From NCBI GenBank assembly GCA_018897105.1, contig JAHILF010000144.1, forward strand, positions 1-33,441: a stretch of 33,441 nucleotides of DNA, given 5' to 3'. Both the position numbers and the translations under genes were made by a program. Position 1 is the stretch's first letter; each line of letters begins with the position of its first letter. Positions 5,421 to 13,720 of the stretch are shown here, piece by piece. Below the pieces are notes generated by a model. The model did not search any database and was not told the DNA's origin. It saw only the letters and a list, made by a program, of their open reading frames with translations. This DNA comes from Pseudomonadota bacterium. GTDB lineage: Bacteria; Desulfobacterota; Desulfobulbia; Desulfobulbales; SURF-16.

Positions 5421-7388
5421 CTATGAAATTATCTTAATATTGTCCAGCCTATTGGGCATATCTATCCGAAAATTTTTAACAAACTTTTCATACACTATCT
5501 GGGTAGACAGAATTCCCACAAAGGCCATATTTTCCCGGAAACCCTGCCTGACCTTTTTCCTGCATTTGCTTAAGAGTTGCTCCACAGCCCTTGGGTTAAA
5601 AAAACCAGCCTCTTTTACCATTTGAGGGGACAGATAATAATTGAGATATTCAGGCTCCTTGCCACCAAAAAAACTTAAAATATCAGGGGCCATATATGGT
5701 TGCTTCTTTCTTTTCACTATGGATTTCGGCAGCAGGTTATCCATTGCTTTTTTCAAGATATTTTTCTCGTTTAAAACCTTCATTTTCATGTTCGGAGGAA
5801 TGGTACAGGCGAACTCCACAAGCCGATGGTCAAGAAACGGGAAACGGCCTTCAACAGAATGGGCCATGGCCATCCTGTCACCCTGGGAGGAAAGGAGATA
5901 GTTGCCCAGCAGGAGTTTGGCTTCCAGATACTGAGCCCTGGAAAAATAATCGAGCCCGACAAGTTTGTGGGAAAATCTAGAAATAAGTTTGTCGACAACA
6001 TGATGGACATTGGCCCTTTTCAGTTTTTCGGCAAAAAAAACGGATGTCCCGCCGGTGGTCTTCCAGCGGGGCATGTGGGCGTAAAACAGATCGTCAATAG
6101 AGGCGTCTGTATTAAAAAAAATTTTGGCGAATTCCGCTGATTTTGTTGGAGACAAAGCAAGATACGGATAAAGTCGCTTTAACAACATTGGCCGGATGGA
6201 AGATGTGAGATCTTTTTTAATAAATGCCCGAATCTTTGCCTCTTTGAAGATATCGTAGCCTCCGAGAATTTCATCTGCGCCTTCACCTGTCAAAACCACT
6301 TTATAGTGATTTTTCCGAACCAATGACGAAAGCAGATAAAGAGGGGCTGGCGCTGTGCGCAAAATCGGCATTTCCGTATGCCAGATCACATCAGGAAATG
6401 ATTCCCCGATTTTTTCATAGGTGCAATGCTCGACATGATGATCCGTGGCAAGAAAATCAACCATCTCCTTTTGCTGAGCCTGTTCATCGTATACCCGGTC
6501 GCTAAAAGTAACGGAAAAGGTTTTTAATGGGTTATCAGTGTAATGATGAATGAGTGAGGTAATTGTCGACGAGTCAAGACCGCCACTCAGATATGCGCCA
6601 ACAGGAACATCCGCCCGTAGCCGGAGACGAACCGAATCAATGAGCAACTCGCGTAACTTTTCGGCGTAGTCTGCTTCCTTATGGAACTCACCAGACACCC
6701 CAATACCAAAAGGGATATCCCAGTATTCCTTCGAGACAAACCCTTTATTGACAGAGATACGTGCCCAGTGCCCGGCTTCCAGCTGATGAACGCCTTTAAA
6801 GATTGTTTCAGTGCCACCTGGCATCCACAGGGTAAAAACTTCCCGCAGAACCTCCAGGTTCATTTCTCTGGGCAGAGAAGAGTTTGCAGCAAAAAGAGAT
6901 TTTATCTCCGAGGCAAAATAGAAAAGTCCTTCATGTTGGACATAAAACAGAGGCCGGATCCCCATTCTGTCCCGCGCCAATATAAGTGCTTTCTCTCTTA
7001 CATCATATAAAGCAATAGCAAATTGGCCGTTTAACCTCGATAAACATTCTTCTCGGTTTTCCTCATAAAGATGAACAATGACCTCTGTATCTGAATTTGT
7101 GTAGAAACGATGCCCCTTAGCTTCAAGCTCCTTTCGCAATTCGCGATAATTGAAAATCTCGCCGTTAAATATGACCCAAAGCGACTTATCCTCGTTATGA
7201 ATTGGTTGCCAGCCCCCTTCCAAGTCAATGATACTCAATCGAGCATGAGCCAACCCCGCTTCATTTCCGACATAAAAACCATAACCGTCCGGCCCCCTGT
7301 GGGCTACTGGATATATCATTCTTTCCAGATCATTCTGCCCTGGAGAATTATCAGAAGATATGTTAAAAAACCCGGCTATTCCGCACAT
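5421..7388 (-). CDS. Asparagine synthetase B-like amidotransferase
   Basis: This 655-residue class II glutamine amidotransferase has Cys2 exposed after Met removal (MCGIAGFFN), with RGPDG and FNGEIFNY in the glutaminase domain (about 1-210). The synthetase domain has the P-loop SGGLDSS at 268-274. Such enzymes make asparagine or, in surface-polysaccharide clusters (WbpS-like, and the exosortase-A-associated amidotransferase group), amidate a uronic acid. The neighbouring uronic-acid pathway, acyl carrier/ligase pair and PP-loop amidotransferase favour the polysaccharide role. The ATG is fixed by the need for Cys2. The gene follows a terminator that ends the PEP-CTERM transcript, so it needs its own promoter in 7389-7440, which I could not identify. 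Confidence 0.85.
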   Translation of the reverse strand: MCGIAGFFNISSDNSPGQNDLERMIYPVAHRGPDGYGFYVGNEAGLAHARLSIIDLEGGWQPIHNEDKSLWVIFNGEIFNYRELRKELEAKGHRFYTNSDTEVIVHLYEENREECLSRLNGQFAIALYDVREKALILARDRMGIRPLFYVQHEGLFYFASEIKSLFAANSSLPREMNLEVLREVFTLWMPGGTETIFKGVHQLEAGHWARISVNKGFVSKEYWDIPFGIGVSGEFHKEADYAEKLRELLIDSVRLRLRADVPVGAYLSGGLDSSTITSLIHHYTDNPLKTFSVTFSDRVYDEQAQQKEMVDFLATDHHVEHCTYEKIGESFPDVIWHTEMPILRTAPAPLYLLSSLVRKNHYKVVLTGEGADEILGGYDIFKEAKIRAFIKKDLTSSIRPMLLKRLYPYLALSPTKSAEFAKIFFNTDASIDDLFYAHMPRWKTTGGTSVFFAEKLKRANVHHVVDKLISRFSHKLVGLDYFSRAQYLEAKLLLGNYLLSSQGDRMAMAHSVEGRFPFLDHRLVEFACTIPPNMKMKVLNEKNILKKAMDNLLPKSIVKRKKQPYMAPDILSFFGGKEPEYLNYYLSPQMVKEAGFFNPRAVEQLLSKCRKKVRQGFRENMAFVGILSTQIVYEKFVKNFRIDMPNRLDNIKIIS

Positions 7389-7439
7389 TTTGGCTTATTT
7401 GTGACTTATTAGATGCTTGATGAGAGGATTAAATGACAT

Positions 7440-7477
7440 AAAAAAAACCGCCCGACCAAAAGAGTCAAGCGGTTTTC
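7440..7477 (-). terminator. Rho-independent terminator of the PEP-CTERM gene
   Basis: In minus-strand RNA, AACCGCUUGAC pairs with GUCGGGCGGUU (two G-U pairs) around a loop of about 7 nt, and is followed by a run of U (plus-strand A at 7440-7447). The G-U pairs are favourable only in the minus-strand transcript. It lies about 55 bp beyond the PEP-CTERM stop and about 50 bp before the AsnB-like gene. Confidence 0.8.
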
Positions 7478-7532
7478 TCATTATAAAACAATTAATCAAT
7501 GCTTAGATTATAATAATTGTCTGTATTTTATA

Positions 7533-8165
7533 CTATTTTTTGCGAAATTTTCTCCGTCCATAGCCAGCAAGCCCTGCAAGGCCTGAACCAAAGAGCAGCA
7601 TGGTTGCTGGTTCGGGGACGGGGGCTACGTCTGTGGCCAAAACCGTCGGATCAAAAATTCCATCCAAATTAGCATCCAACGAAATTGTAGCCACGCTTAG
7701 GCCGTTAAAATCGATAAAAATGTAGTCAGTACCATTATTAAACTGAGCATCAGTATAATATGTTTCATCAGGAGTTGCCGCGGTATCCTTGAAGTAAAAT
7801 CCAAAAACATCGTTGAAGGCTACATCATTCAAGCCATCCCAAGTATTATCTAGGCTTATCAGAGTGCTCCCCGCATCCTGTTTGAAGAAAACACTTTGCC
7901 AAACGGAACCTGGATAAGAAAAAACCTTAAACTCTACATCTACTGCGGTAGGATTGGTATAATCATCCACTGTATAAAAACCAAATTCCCCTTCGAAGCC
8001 CGATATATTCGATAATTTCACCTCTGTAGTTTCGCCATCGACTCCAGTAGTAAAATCAGTCAGAGTCCAATAATCGGCAGATGTAGGCAACGCCATCGCA
8101 CTGCCAACCATCATTAATGATCCCACAAAGGCTAATGCCAAACCTTTTACCATTACCTTTTTCAT
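7533..8165 (-). CDS. PEP-CTERM sorting-domain protein
   Basis: This 210-residue secreted protein begins with a signal peptide (MKKVMVKGLALAF, ending near SAMA). It ends with a canonical PEP-CTERM signal at 183-210: VPEPATMLLFGSG, a short hydrophobic helix and the basic tail RRKFRKK. Exosortases cut such tails and attach the protein to the surface. The mature part is acidic, lacks cysteine, and carries a DANLDGIFD loop resembling a calcium-binding EF-hand/dockerin loop. The ATG at 8165 is chosen because AGGAG lies nine bases upstream and the signal peptide starts there; a longer frame to 8234 would spoil it. A sigma-54-type promoter lies at 8228-8243 and a terminator follows the gene, so it is monocistronic. 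No exosortase is in the window. Confidence 0.88.
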   Translation of the reverse strand: MKKVMVKGLALAFVGSLMMVGSAMALPTSADYWTLTDFTTGVDGETTEVKLSNISGFEGEFGFYTVDDYTNPTAVDVEFKVFSYPGSVWQSVFFKQDAGSTLISLDNTWDGLNDVAFNDVFGFYFKDTAATPDETYYTDAQFNNGTDYIFIDFNGLSVATISLDANLDGIFDPTVLATDVAPVPEPATMLLFGSGLAGLAGYGRRKFRKK

Positions 8166-8227
8166 TTTATTTCTCCTCACGTATTTAGTGTTGATTGACA
8201 CAAAAAAAATTATTGCAATCATTGAAA

Positions 8228-8243
8228 AGCACATATTATGCCA
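8228..8243 (-). promoter_or_regulatory. Candidate sigma-54 promoter for the PEP-CTERM gene
   Basis: The minus strand reads TGGCATAATATGTGCT. This fits TGGCAC-N5-TTGCA with the invariant GG and GC at the right spacing and mismatches only at less conserved positions. Transcription would start near 8215, giving a leader of about 50 nt. PEP-CTERM genes in exosortase systems are known to be sigma-54 dependent, which supports the call. Confidence 0.6.
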
Positions 8244-8642
8244 CCATCAACAAAATCATACAAAAAACGCTAAAAAAATAAAAACTATATAATTTCGGGG
8301 TGTTAAAAGTGAAAACCGCTAAGCAACTTCTATCATTCACACCCAATATGCCCAACAAAAACTTCCGGTTTCCTTAATTTTGAACTTGAAACTCCATCGA
8401 AATCCACTTTTCCGGAAAACAAAGAGCCTGTCAAGCCAAGCCAGCAAAGGGAATTTCTTTTTTTTCCTTGAAACCGAACCATATTCCGTTAAACAACATG
8501 CAATTCGAAATTTATACCCTACAACAATATATTGTTAACAAAAAAGGCCCAGAAAAAGAGGTGAGAATGTTAATTGGTCGGAGAGGATCAAATCTTCAGC
8601 GTATGATTTATTTTTCTTTGCTCAAGATTCCAGAATTTTGGA
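8244..8642. other. AT-rich intergenic region, no gene recognised
   Basis: This region separates the PEP-CTERM promoter from the PilZ terminator. It is rich in A and T tracts. The only open frame of any length (8468-8674) begins with TTG, has no ribosome binding site and reads through the terminator. Binding sites for an activator of the sigma-54 promoter would be expected here, but I see no clear inverted repeat. Confidence 0.5.
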
Positions 8643-8670
8643 CAAAAAAAATGGGCTGCGCAGCAACCCC
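8643..8670 (-). terminator. Rho-independent terminator after the PilZ gene
   Basis: In minus-strand RNA, GGGUUGC and GCAGCCC form a 7-bp stem around a 3-nt loop (8653-8669), followed by AUUUUUUUU. It lies about 90 bp downstream of the PilZ stop codon and would insulate the PEP-CTERM promoter. Confidence 0.8.
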
Positions 8671-8757
8671 TTGAAATAACGTTTTAATAAATTTTTCTCA
8701 ATTTCGGCAAAATTGAAAAACCGTTCATTTTGTAGGAAAAAGCTCTATTGCTTTCTA

Positions 8758-9318
8758 TTACATCATTGGTAAGCCTAAATGGTTGCCGATTGCCTGGGTC
8801 AGACTGAAATCAGAAAAAGCTATCCCTGCTTCAAAGAGGCCGGATTCAAGCTTGGACTCGCACCACTTCACCTCCCCGACCCCGGTTAGTTCCGGGGCGG
8901 AAAAATCCGGGCCAAACTCAAAGGCAACCAGAGTATCTTTGGGCATCTCCCTATGGCTTTCGACCCTTACCCCCCCAAGGCTCAAATCAAGGGTCATGGC
9001 CCGGTCATCAAGCAGTTCTATTGGTCGCCTGTCATTGTCACATAATGATACAGCCAGAGAAATACGTTCGGCAACCCTACGAAACCTCCGACGCCCGCCA
9101 TCAACAATAAACCCATATTTCTTGGCTGTTTCCTGAAGAAGTTCACACCCCCTCATATATTGATGGCATTTAACGTAGTGCAGTGTCGAGCAAAACAAGT
9201 CAATATGCTCAGGCATCGGGATATAGAGACCGCCCTTGGTCATCCTACAATCATGGCCATTATTCTTTGACCAATACGGGCACTTTTTATCGTTCGGATT
9301 GCATGTCACATTTCCCAT
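8758..9318 (-). CDS. PilZ-domain protein with Cys-rich N-terminus
   Basis: The C-terminal half of this 186-residue protein is a PilZ domain, the common cyclic-di-GMP receptor. It has an arginine cluster RRRFRR (76-81) for the RxxxR motif and DLSLGG (111-116) for (D/N)xSxxG. The N-terminal 60 residues hold six cysteines (6, 13, 24, 43, 51, 58) in a spacing that suggests a metal-binding or redox module. It could link second-messenger level, and perhaps redox state, to polysaccharide production. The gene stands alone between a consensus-perfect sigma-54 promoter (9434-9449) and a terminator (8643-8670). The activator gene just upstream is the obvious candidate regulator. Confidence 0.8.
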   Translation of the reverse strand: MGNVTCNPNDKKCPYWSKNNGHDCRMTKGGLYIPMPEHIDLFCSTLHYVKCHQYMRGCELLQETAKKYGFIVDGGRRRFRRVAERISLAVSLCDNDRRPIELLDDRAMTLDLSLGGVRVESHREMPKDTLVAFEFGPDFSAPELTGVGEVKWCESKLESGLFEAGIAFSDFSLTQAIGNHLGLPMM

Positions 9319-9433
9319 TTCACATCAGCCCTTCATTTTCTCGTTTAGAATGGGGATTTCAAATATCCCTAGCAAATCCAGTAATTTCTCAAATATGGCT
9401 TTGCAATTGAAAGTCAAAGCTAATAAAAAACCT

Positions 9434-9449
9434 TGCAACTCATGTGCCA
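9434..9449 (-). promoter_or_regulatory. Sigma-54 (RpoN) promoter of the PilZ gene
   Basis: The minus strand reads TGGCACATGAGTTGCA, matching TGGCAC-N5-TTGCA at every consensus position. It lies about 115 bp upstream of the PilZ ATG and about 100 bp beyond the stop codon of the PAS/sigma-54 activator gene. The predicted transcript start is near 9423, giving a leader of about 105 nt. No other promoter in the window fits a consensus this closely. Confidence 0.88.
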
Positions 9450-9546
9450 TCAAAAAAAATGACAGGGACTGAATTTATTTTTTTATTTTAGCGTGTTGGG
9501 GGACAAAAATACTCAATGGGAAAGTGCGGCAGAGGTTTAGGATTTA

Positions 9547-11043
9547 TCATTTTGTCTTGAGTCCGAAGCGTTTCATCTTATCGTACAGACCGGTTTTACC
9601 GACCTTCAGCTCATTGGCTGCGACTTGGACATTACCCTCATTTTTTTGCAGACAGTTAACAATAATCTCCCGTTCAAAATCGGTGATGATGTCTTTAAGT
9701 GATTTTTTGCCAAATTGTTGACATACCTGAGTAAGATAATCATTGGTGGAAGAAGAGGCTGCCTTTGTATCAAATATCAGCTCATTTTCAGTAATAACAG
9801 AATTCTTGCACATTAATACCGCTCGCTGTATCACATTCTCCAACTCTCTGACATTACCCGGCCAATCATGCATTAACAAACGGCTGATGATGCTGTGCGG
9901 CAGGAAATCGATATCCTTTTTAAAAGCTTCGCGATAGCGCTTGACAAAAAATGTGGCAAGATCGACAATATCCTCTTTTCTCTCACGCAGAGCAGGAATC
10001 ATAATATTTATGATATTTAACCGATAGTAGAGATCAAGCCGGAATACCCCATCCTGCACAGCCTTGGCAAGATCGACATTGGTTGCGGCAATTACCCGGA
10101 CATCGACATGAACAGGCGAGTTGCCGCCAACCCGGATCACTTCCCCATTTTGCAGAACACGAAGCAATGAAGACTGCATTTTGGGACTGATGTCCCCTAT
10201 CTCATCAAGAAAAATGGTGCCGTTGTCAACAATCTCAAACTTTCCTTTTTTACGCCCGCCAGCGCCGGTGAAAGCCCCCTTTTCATAGCCGAAAAGGTCA
10301 CTTTCAAGGAGGTTGTCATTGATACTGTTGCAGTTTACTTTTAAAAACGGCTTGTCTGCTCTTGAACTACATTTCCTGATCAGATTAGCCACAAGTTCCT
10401 TGCCAGTTCCTGACTCACCGGTAATTAATATGGTGGCGTCCGAACCGGCCACCTGGTCAATCATCTCGCGTAATTCCCGCATTTTACGGCTCGTGCCGAT
10501 CATCTCATCGGCCTGATCCTTATTTTGCAGTTTGCGTTTCAGGACATTTATTTCACGGAATAGATTCTGCTGTGTCTTCTCGCTTTCCTTTAGTTCACTA
10601 ATCTTCTGCTGGAGGATTTCTTCAATATTGTTATGAAAGCTGGAAAGCTCCTGCTCATGGAGTTTTCTCTCGGTGATGTCTCGCATCACCATCATAACCA
10701 AACGATCACCCATATAACCTTGGAAGGGAACAAAGCTGTATTCTACATCAACATCGCCGATGCGGGTTTCCTCAAGGCCGCTTTTTCTTTTCCCACTGGC
10801 AGACAGGGTTATCGGACAACAAAGTTTACAACGATCATCAGCATGACATAAGTTCTTCCGGCAATCCTGTCTGCACAAATCGCCAAAGACCGTAATTGCG
10901 CTGGGATTCATGTACTCAATGATACAGTCCTCCCGGATCAGCACAACCATCTCAGGCATGACATCAAGCAACGCCCTCCAGTTTCTGACCAAGCGGTCAA
11001 TTTCTTCTTTTGTCTTCCGCAGTTCCAGGTTCAAAGTGTCCAC
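9547..11043 (-). CDS. PAS-domain sigma-54-dependent transcriptional activator
   Basis: This 498-residue bacterial enhancer-binding protein has a PAS sensor (about 20-125), a coiled-coil linker (about 125-175) and an AAA+ domain. The AAA+ domain carries Walker A GESGTGKE (209-216), the sigma-54 contact loop GAFTGA (256-261) and Walker B FLDEIGD. A Fis-type helix-turn-helix ends the protein. There is no receiver domain, so it senses a ligand or redox state rather than phosphorylation. The PAS domain holds a tight cysteine cluster (57, 61, 66, 72, 75, 76). The GTG start at 11043 has GAGGG close upstream. Only 10 bp separate it from the UDP-glucose dehydrogenase stop, so it is probably cotranscribed with the sugar-nucleotide genes. 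Sigma-54 promoters at 9434 and 8228 are likely targets. Confidence 0.9.
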   Translation of the reverse strand: MDTLNLELRKTKEEIDRLVRNWRALLDVMPEMVVLIREDCIIEYMNPSAITVFGDLCRQDCRKNLCHADDRCKLCCPITLSASGKRKSGLEETRIGDVDVEYSFVPFQGYMGDRLVMMVMRDITERKLHEQELSSFHNNIEEILQQKISELKESEKTQQNLFREINVLKRKLQNKDQADEMIGTSRKMRELREMIDQVAGSDATILITGESGTGKELVANLIRKCSSRADKPFLKVNCNSINDNLLESDLFGYEKGAFTGAGGRKKGKFEIVDNGTIFLDEIGDISPKMQSSLLRVLQNGEVIRVGGNSPVHVDVRVIAATNVDLAKAVQDGVFRLDLYYRLNIINIMIPALRERKEDIVDLATFFVKRYREAFKKDIDFLPHSIISRLLMHDWPGNVRELENVIQRAVLMCKNSVITENELIFDTKAASSSTNDYLTQVCQQFGKKSLKDIITDFEREIIVNCLQKNEGNVQVAANELKVGKTGLYDKMKRFGLKTK

Positions 11044-11053
11044 TTTACCCTCG

Positions 11054-12361
11054 TTAGCCTCTACCGACGCCTATATACGAAAAACCAGCTTCTTTCATCT
11101 GTTTCGGGTTGTACACATTACGCAAATCAATAAACACAGGAGATTTCATTCTGGATTTCAGTTCCTGGAGATCAAGAGCACGATATTGATTCCATTCCGT
11201 AAAAAGTACCAATACATCAGCGTTGTCACTCGCCTCATAGGCATTTTTCACATATGAGAATTCAGGAAACAATTTGGCGGCTTCGACCATTCCCTGGGGA
11301 TCATGGGCCTGAATTTTTGCCCCCTTCTCAACAAGCGGCGGCAAAATAGTCAATGCAGGAGAATCCCGCAGATCATCCGTTTCCGGTTTAAATGTCAAGC
11401 CCAGCACCCCAATTGTCTTCCCGACCTCAGAGCCTCCCAGGGCATCACGGATCTTTTTCACCATCCGTGCCTTCTGAGCGGCATTAACCTCCACAGCCGC
11501 CTCAACGGAACGGACGGGAACTCCGTTTTCTTGGGCTATCCGCAGCAGGGCCAATGTATCCTTGGGAAAACAGGAACCACCATACCCTGGCCCTGCATGG
11601 AGAAACTTGCGGCCAATTCGCCCATCAAGCCCAACGGCTTTGGCCAGATCGATAACATCCGCCCCTAAAGCCTCACACACATTTGCCATCTCGTTAATAA
11701 ACGAGATCTTGATCGACAGAAAAGCATTTGCAGCATACTTGATCAGTTCGGCGGTTTCAAGTCCAGTTAAGACAAATGGGGTTGCGATCAGGTACAGAGG
11801 ATTATAAATTTCTTTCATGACCTCGATTGCCCGTTCCGTCTCAACTCCGATGACCACCCGATCAGGACGCATGAAATCGTTTATTGCAGCGCCCTCCCGT
11901 AAAAACTCCGGGTTAGAAACCACATCAAACTGCGCTGCAGGATTTGCCTCCTTTATGACCCGGGCAACCTGCCTGGCTGTGCCAACAGGGACGGTGCTCT
12001 TATCAACCACAACCGTATATTTTCCTAAATATGGCGCCAAATCCCTGGCAGCAGCATAAATATAGGTCAAATCAGCATACCCGTCGCCACGCCGGGATGA
12101 AGGTGTTCCCACCGCGATGAAAACTGCTTTGGCTTGACTGACACTTTCTTCCATATTGCTGGTAAACGACAACCTGCCATCTTTGACATTCTTGGCTACC
12201 AAGGCATCCAAGCCCGGTTCGTAAATTGGAATCTCACCATTACGAAGCCTTTCGATTTTATTGCTGTCTTTGTCCATGCAGATGACCCGGTGGCCAAATT
12301 CCGCAAGGCATGCACCGGTAACAAGGCCGACATAGCCGGTGCCAATCATGGTTATATTCAT
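11054..12361 (-). CDS. ugd: UDP-glucose 6-dehydrogenase
   Basis: This 435-residue NAD-dependent enzyme oxidises UDP-glucose to UDP-glucuronate in the cytoplasm. It has the Rossmann motif GTGYVGLVTG (7-16), a conserved VVDKSTVPVGT segment, and the catalytic cysteine Cys264 in GPGYGGSCFPKD. Length and motifs are standard for the family. The product feeds the UDP-glucuronate 4-epimerase encoded just upstream (12554-13567). The ATG at 12361 starts directly at the first beta-strand, with only a weak Shine-Dalgarno sequence. Repeats C1 and C2 fill the gap between the two genes. The sigma-54 activator gene follows within 10 bp. Confidence 0.93.
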   Translation of the reverse strand: MNITMIGTGYVGLVTGACLAEFGHRVICMDKDSNKIERLRNGEIPIYEPGLDALVAKNVKDGRLSFTSNMEESVSQAKAVFIAVGTPSSRRGDGYADLTYIYAAARDLAPYLGKYTVVVDKSTVPVGTARQVARVIKEANPAAQFDVVSNPEFLREGAAINDFMRPDRVVIGVETERAIEVMKEIYNPLYLIATPFVLTGLETAELIKYAANAFLSIKISFINEMANVCEALGADVIDLAKAVGLDGRIGRKFLHAGPGYGGSCFPKDTLALLRIAQENGVPVRSVEAAVEVNAAQKARMVKKIRDALGGSEVGKTIGVLGLTFKPETDDLRDSPALTILPPLVEKGAKIQAHDPQGMVEAAKLFPEFSYVKNAYEASDNADVLVLFTEWNQYRALDLQELKSRMKSPVFIDLRNVYNPKQMKEAGFSYIGVGRG

Positions 12362-12431
12362 TTTTCTGTTGACTCGTTTTATTTAAGTGTTGATGAAAGC
12401 TGCTTTCCTAAGCGGAACTCTGAGTATAGAC

Positions 12432-12461
12432 GAGGTTGATAGTCTGAAGGTATTTAGTATG
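12432..12461. repeat. 15-mer array C1 (2 units)
   Basis: Two 15-bp units, GAGGTTGATAGTCTG and AAGGTATTTAGTATG, belong to a family with consensus TAGGTNNNTAGTCTG. They lie 70 bp upstream of the ugd start. The orientation is opposite to array C2, about 27 bp away. Confidence 0.7.
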
Positions 12462-12488
12462 TTAGCAACTGCTCGATTATCGCCCTAT

Positions 12489-12548
12489 CTGCTAAACACC
12501 TAAAGACTATTCCCCTAACCACCTAAAAACCTACAGACTATCCACCTG
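12489..12548. repeat. 15-mer array C2 (4 units, inverted to C1)
   Basis: On the minus strand there are four units of 15, 15, 16 and 14 bp, including CAGGTGGATAGTCTG (12534-12548) and TAGGTTTTTAGGTGG (12519-12533). It ends 5 bp from the stop codon of the UDP-glucuronate 4-epimerase. With C1 it forms an opposed pair that could fold into an imperfect hairpin. Confidence 0.75.
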
Positions 12549-12553
12549 AGATG

Positions 12554-13567
12554 TTATTTATAATATCCACGGTACCACTCGACAAATCTGTGTAAACCTT
12601 TCTCAATGGTGGTGGTTGGTTTGAACCCCACATTCCGGACAAGATCATCCACATTAGCATAAGTTGCAGGCACATCGCCATTCTGCATGGGCAGAAATTC
12701 CTTTTCCGCCTTCTTGCCCAGGCAATCTTCAAGCACCTCAATAAAATGCATCAGATCTTCCTGCTGATTATTGCCGATGTTATAGATTCGATACGGGCAG
12801 TAACTTGTTGCCGGATCAGGATGCTCCCTATTCCACGCCGGATCTGAAGCAGGAATTTTGTGGATGACACGCTGCACGCCTTCCACAATATCATCAATAT
12901 AGGTAAAATCCCGCTTCATTTTGCCATGGTTGAACACCTTAATCGGTTTACCTGCCAGAATGGCTTTGGTAAAAAGGAAATAAGCCATATCAGGTCTACC
13001 CCATGGGCCGTATACCGTAAAAAACCGCAACCCGGTGGCAGGCAAGCCATATAAATGGCTGTAAGCATGGGCCATTAGTTCATTTGCTTTTTTGGTGGCA
13101 GCATAGAGAGATACTGGATGATCAACATTATCATGAACGGAAAACGGCATTTTGGTATTGCCGCCATAAACGGAACTTGAAGAGGCAAAAACAAGGTGCT
13201 TGACACCGTTATGACGGCAGCCCTCAAGGATATTCACAAAACCTACTACATTGCTGTCCACGTAAGAATGGGGATTTTCCAGGGAATAGCGCACTCCTGC
13301 CTGGGCCGCCAGATTGACGACCGCATCAAAACTGTGGCGGTTAAAAAGCTCAGCCACGGCCATACGGTCTACCAAATCAATCTGCACGAAGTCAAACCCG
13401 CGCAACGGAGATAACTCCGCAAGCCGGCTTCTTTTTAAAGCCGGATCGTAATAATCATTGAGATTATCGAGCCCGACAACCTCAATGCCGTCAGACAGCA
13501 GCCGTTTGGCCAGGAAGAAACCGATGAACCCGGCCGCCCCGGTGATAAGTATTTTTTTGATTTCCAT
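12554..13567 (-). CDS. UDP-glucuronate 4-epimerase (LpsL/CapI type)
   Basis: This 337-residue extended short-chain dehydrogenase has the NAD-binding motif TGAAGFIGF (9-17), the catalytic SSSSVYGG and YAATK (YxxxK) motifs, and [12 protein letters not shown]. The last is a signature of the UDP-glucuronate to UDP-galacturonate epimerase group. It should use the product of the neighbouring dehydrogenase to supply UDP-galacturonate. The ATG at 13567 begins immediately before the first strand and lacks a clear Shine-Dalgarno sequence. Short 15-mer arrays abut the gene on both sides (C2 at the stop, C3 at the start). Confidence 0.88.
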   Translation of the reverse strand: MEIKKILITGAAGFIGFFLAKRLLSDGIEVVGLDNLNDYYDPALKRSRLAELSPLRGFDFVQIDLVDRMAVAELFNRHSFDAVVNLAAQAGVRYSLENPHSYVDSNVVGFVNILEGCRHNGVKHLVFASSSSVYGGNTKMPFSVHDNVDHPVSLYAATKKANELMAHAYSHLYGLPATGLRFFTVYGPWGRPDMAYFLFTKAILAGKPIKVFNHGKMKRDFTYIDDIVEGVQRVIHKIPASDPAWNREHPDPATSYCPYRIYNIGNNQQEDLMHFIEVLEDCLGKKAEKEFLPMQNGDVPATYANVDDLVRNVGFKPTTTIEKGLHRFVEWYRGYYK

Positions 13568-13572
13568 GAAAT

Positions 13573-13602
13573 TAGGTTGATAGCCTGTAGGTGTTTAGTC
13601 TG
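13573..13602. repeat. 15-mer array C3 (2 units)
   Basis: TAGGTTGATAGCCTG and TAGGTGTTTAGTCTG stand 5 bp upstream of the epimerase start codon. They match C1 closely in sequence and orientation. C4, at the other end of the same gap, is inverted. Confidence 0.75.
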
Positions 13603-13644
13603 TTTATCCGAAAATCTTAGTCGCTGCGTAGCATGTCTTCCTGC

Positions 13645-13720
13645 AGTAGAAGCGGGCCATGCCCGCGATAACGGAGTTTTGGCAATGCCAAAGGTCGCGG
13701 GAAAAAGAGCAGGTCCTACC
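13645..13720. repeat. REP-like palindrome, GTAGAAGCGGGC family, copy 1
   Basis: It starts GTAGAAGCGGGCCATGCCCG, has an inner palindrome TTTTGGCAATGCCAAA and ends GGTCGCGGG then GGTCCTAC. The right arm has diverged. It lies in the gap framed by the opposed arrays C3 and C4. Two better-kept copies occur at 14938 and 20108. Confidence 0.7.

Noticed and set aside
8468-8674. 68-codon plus-strand frame in the gap before the PilZ gene
   Set aside because: It starts with TTG, lacks a Shine-Dalgarno sequence, and its end overlaps the minus-strand terminator at 8643-8670.
8244-9546. Cyclic-di-GMP riboswitch upstream of the PEP-CTERM or PilZ gene
   Set aside because: I looked for conserved GEMM core segments in both leaders and found none.
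9547-11043. Assignment of the activator as PrsR, the known PEP-CTERM regulator
   Set aside because: PrsR-type proteins begin with a receiver domain. This protein begins with a PAS domain and has no phospho-acceptor aspartate motif, so only a generic activator name is justified.
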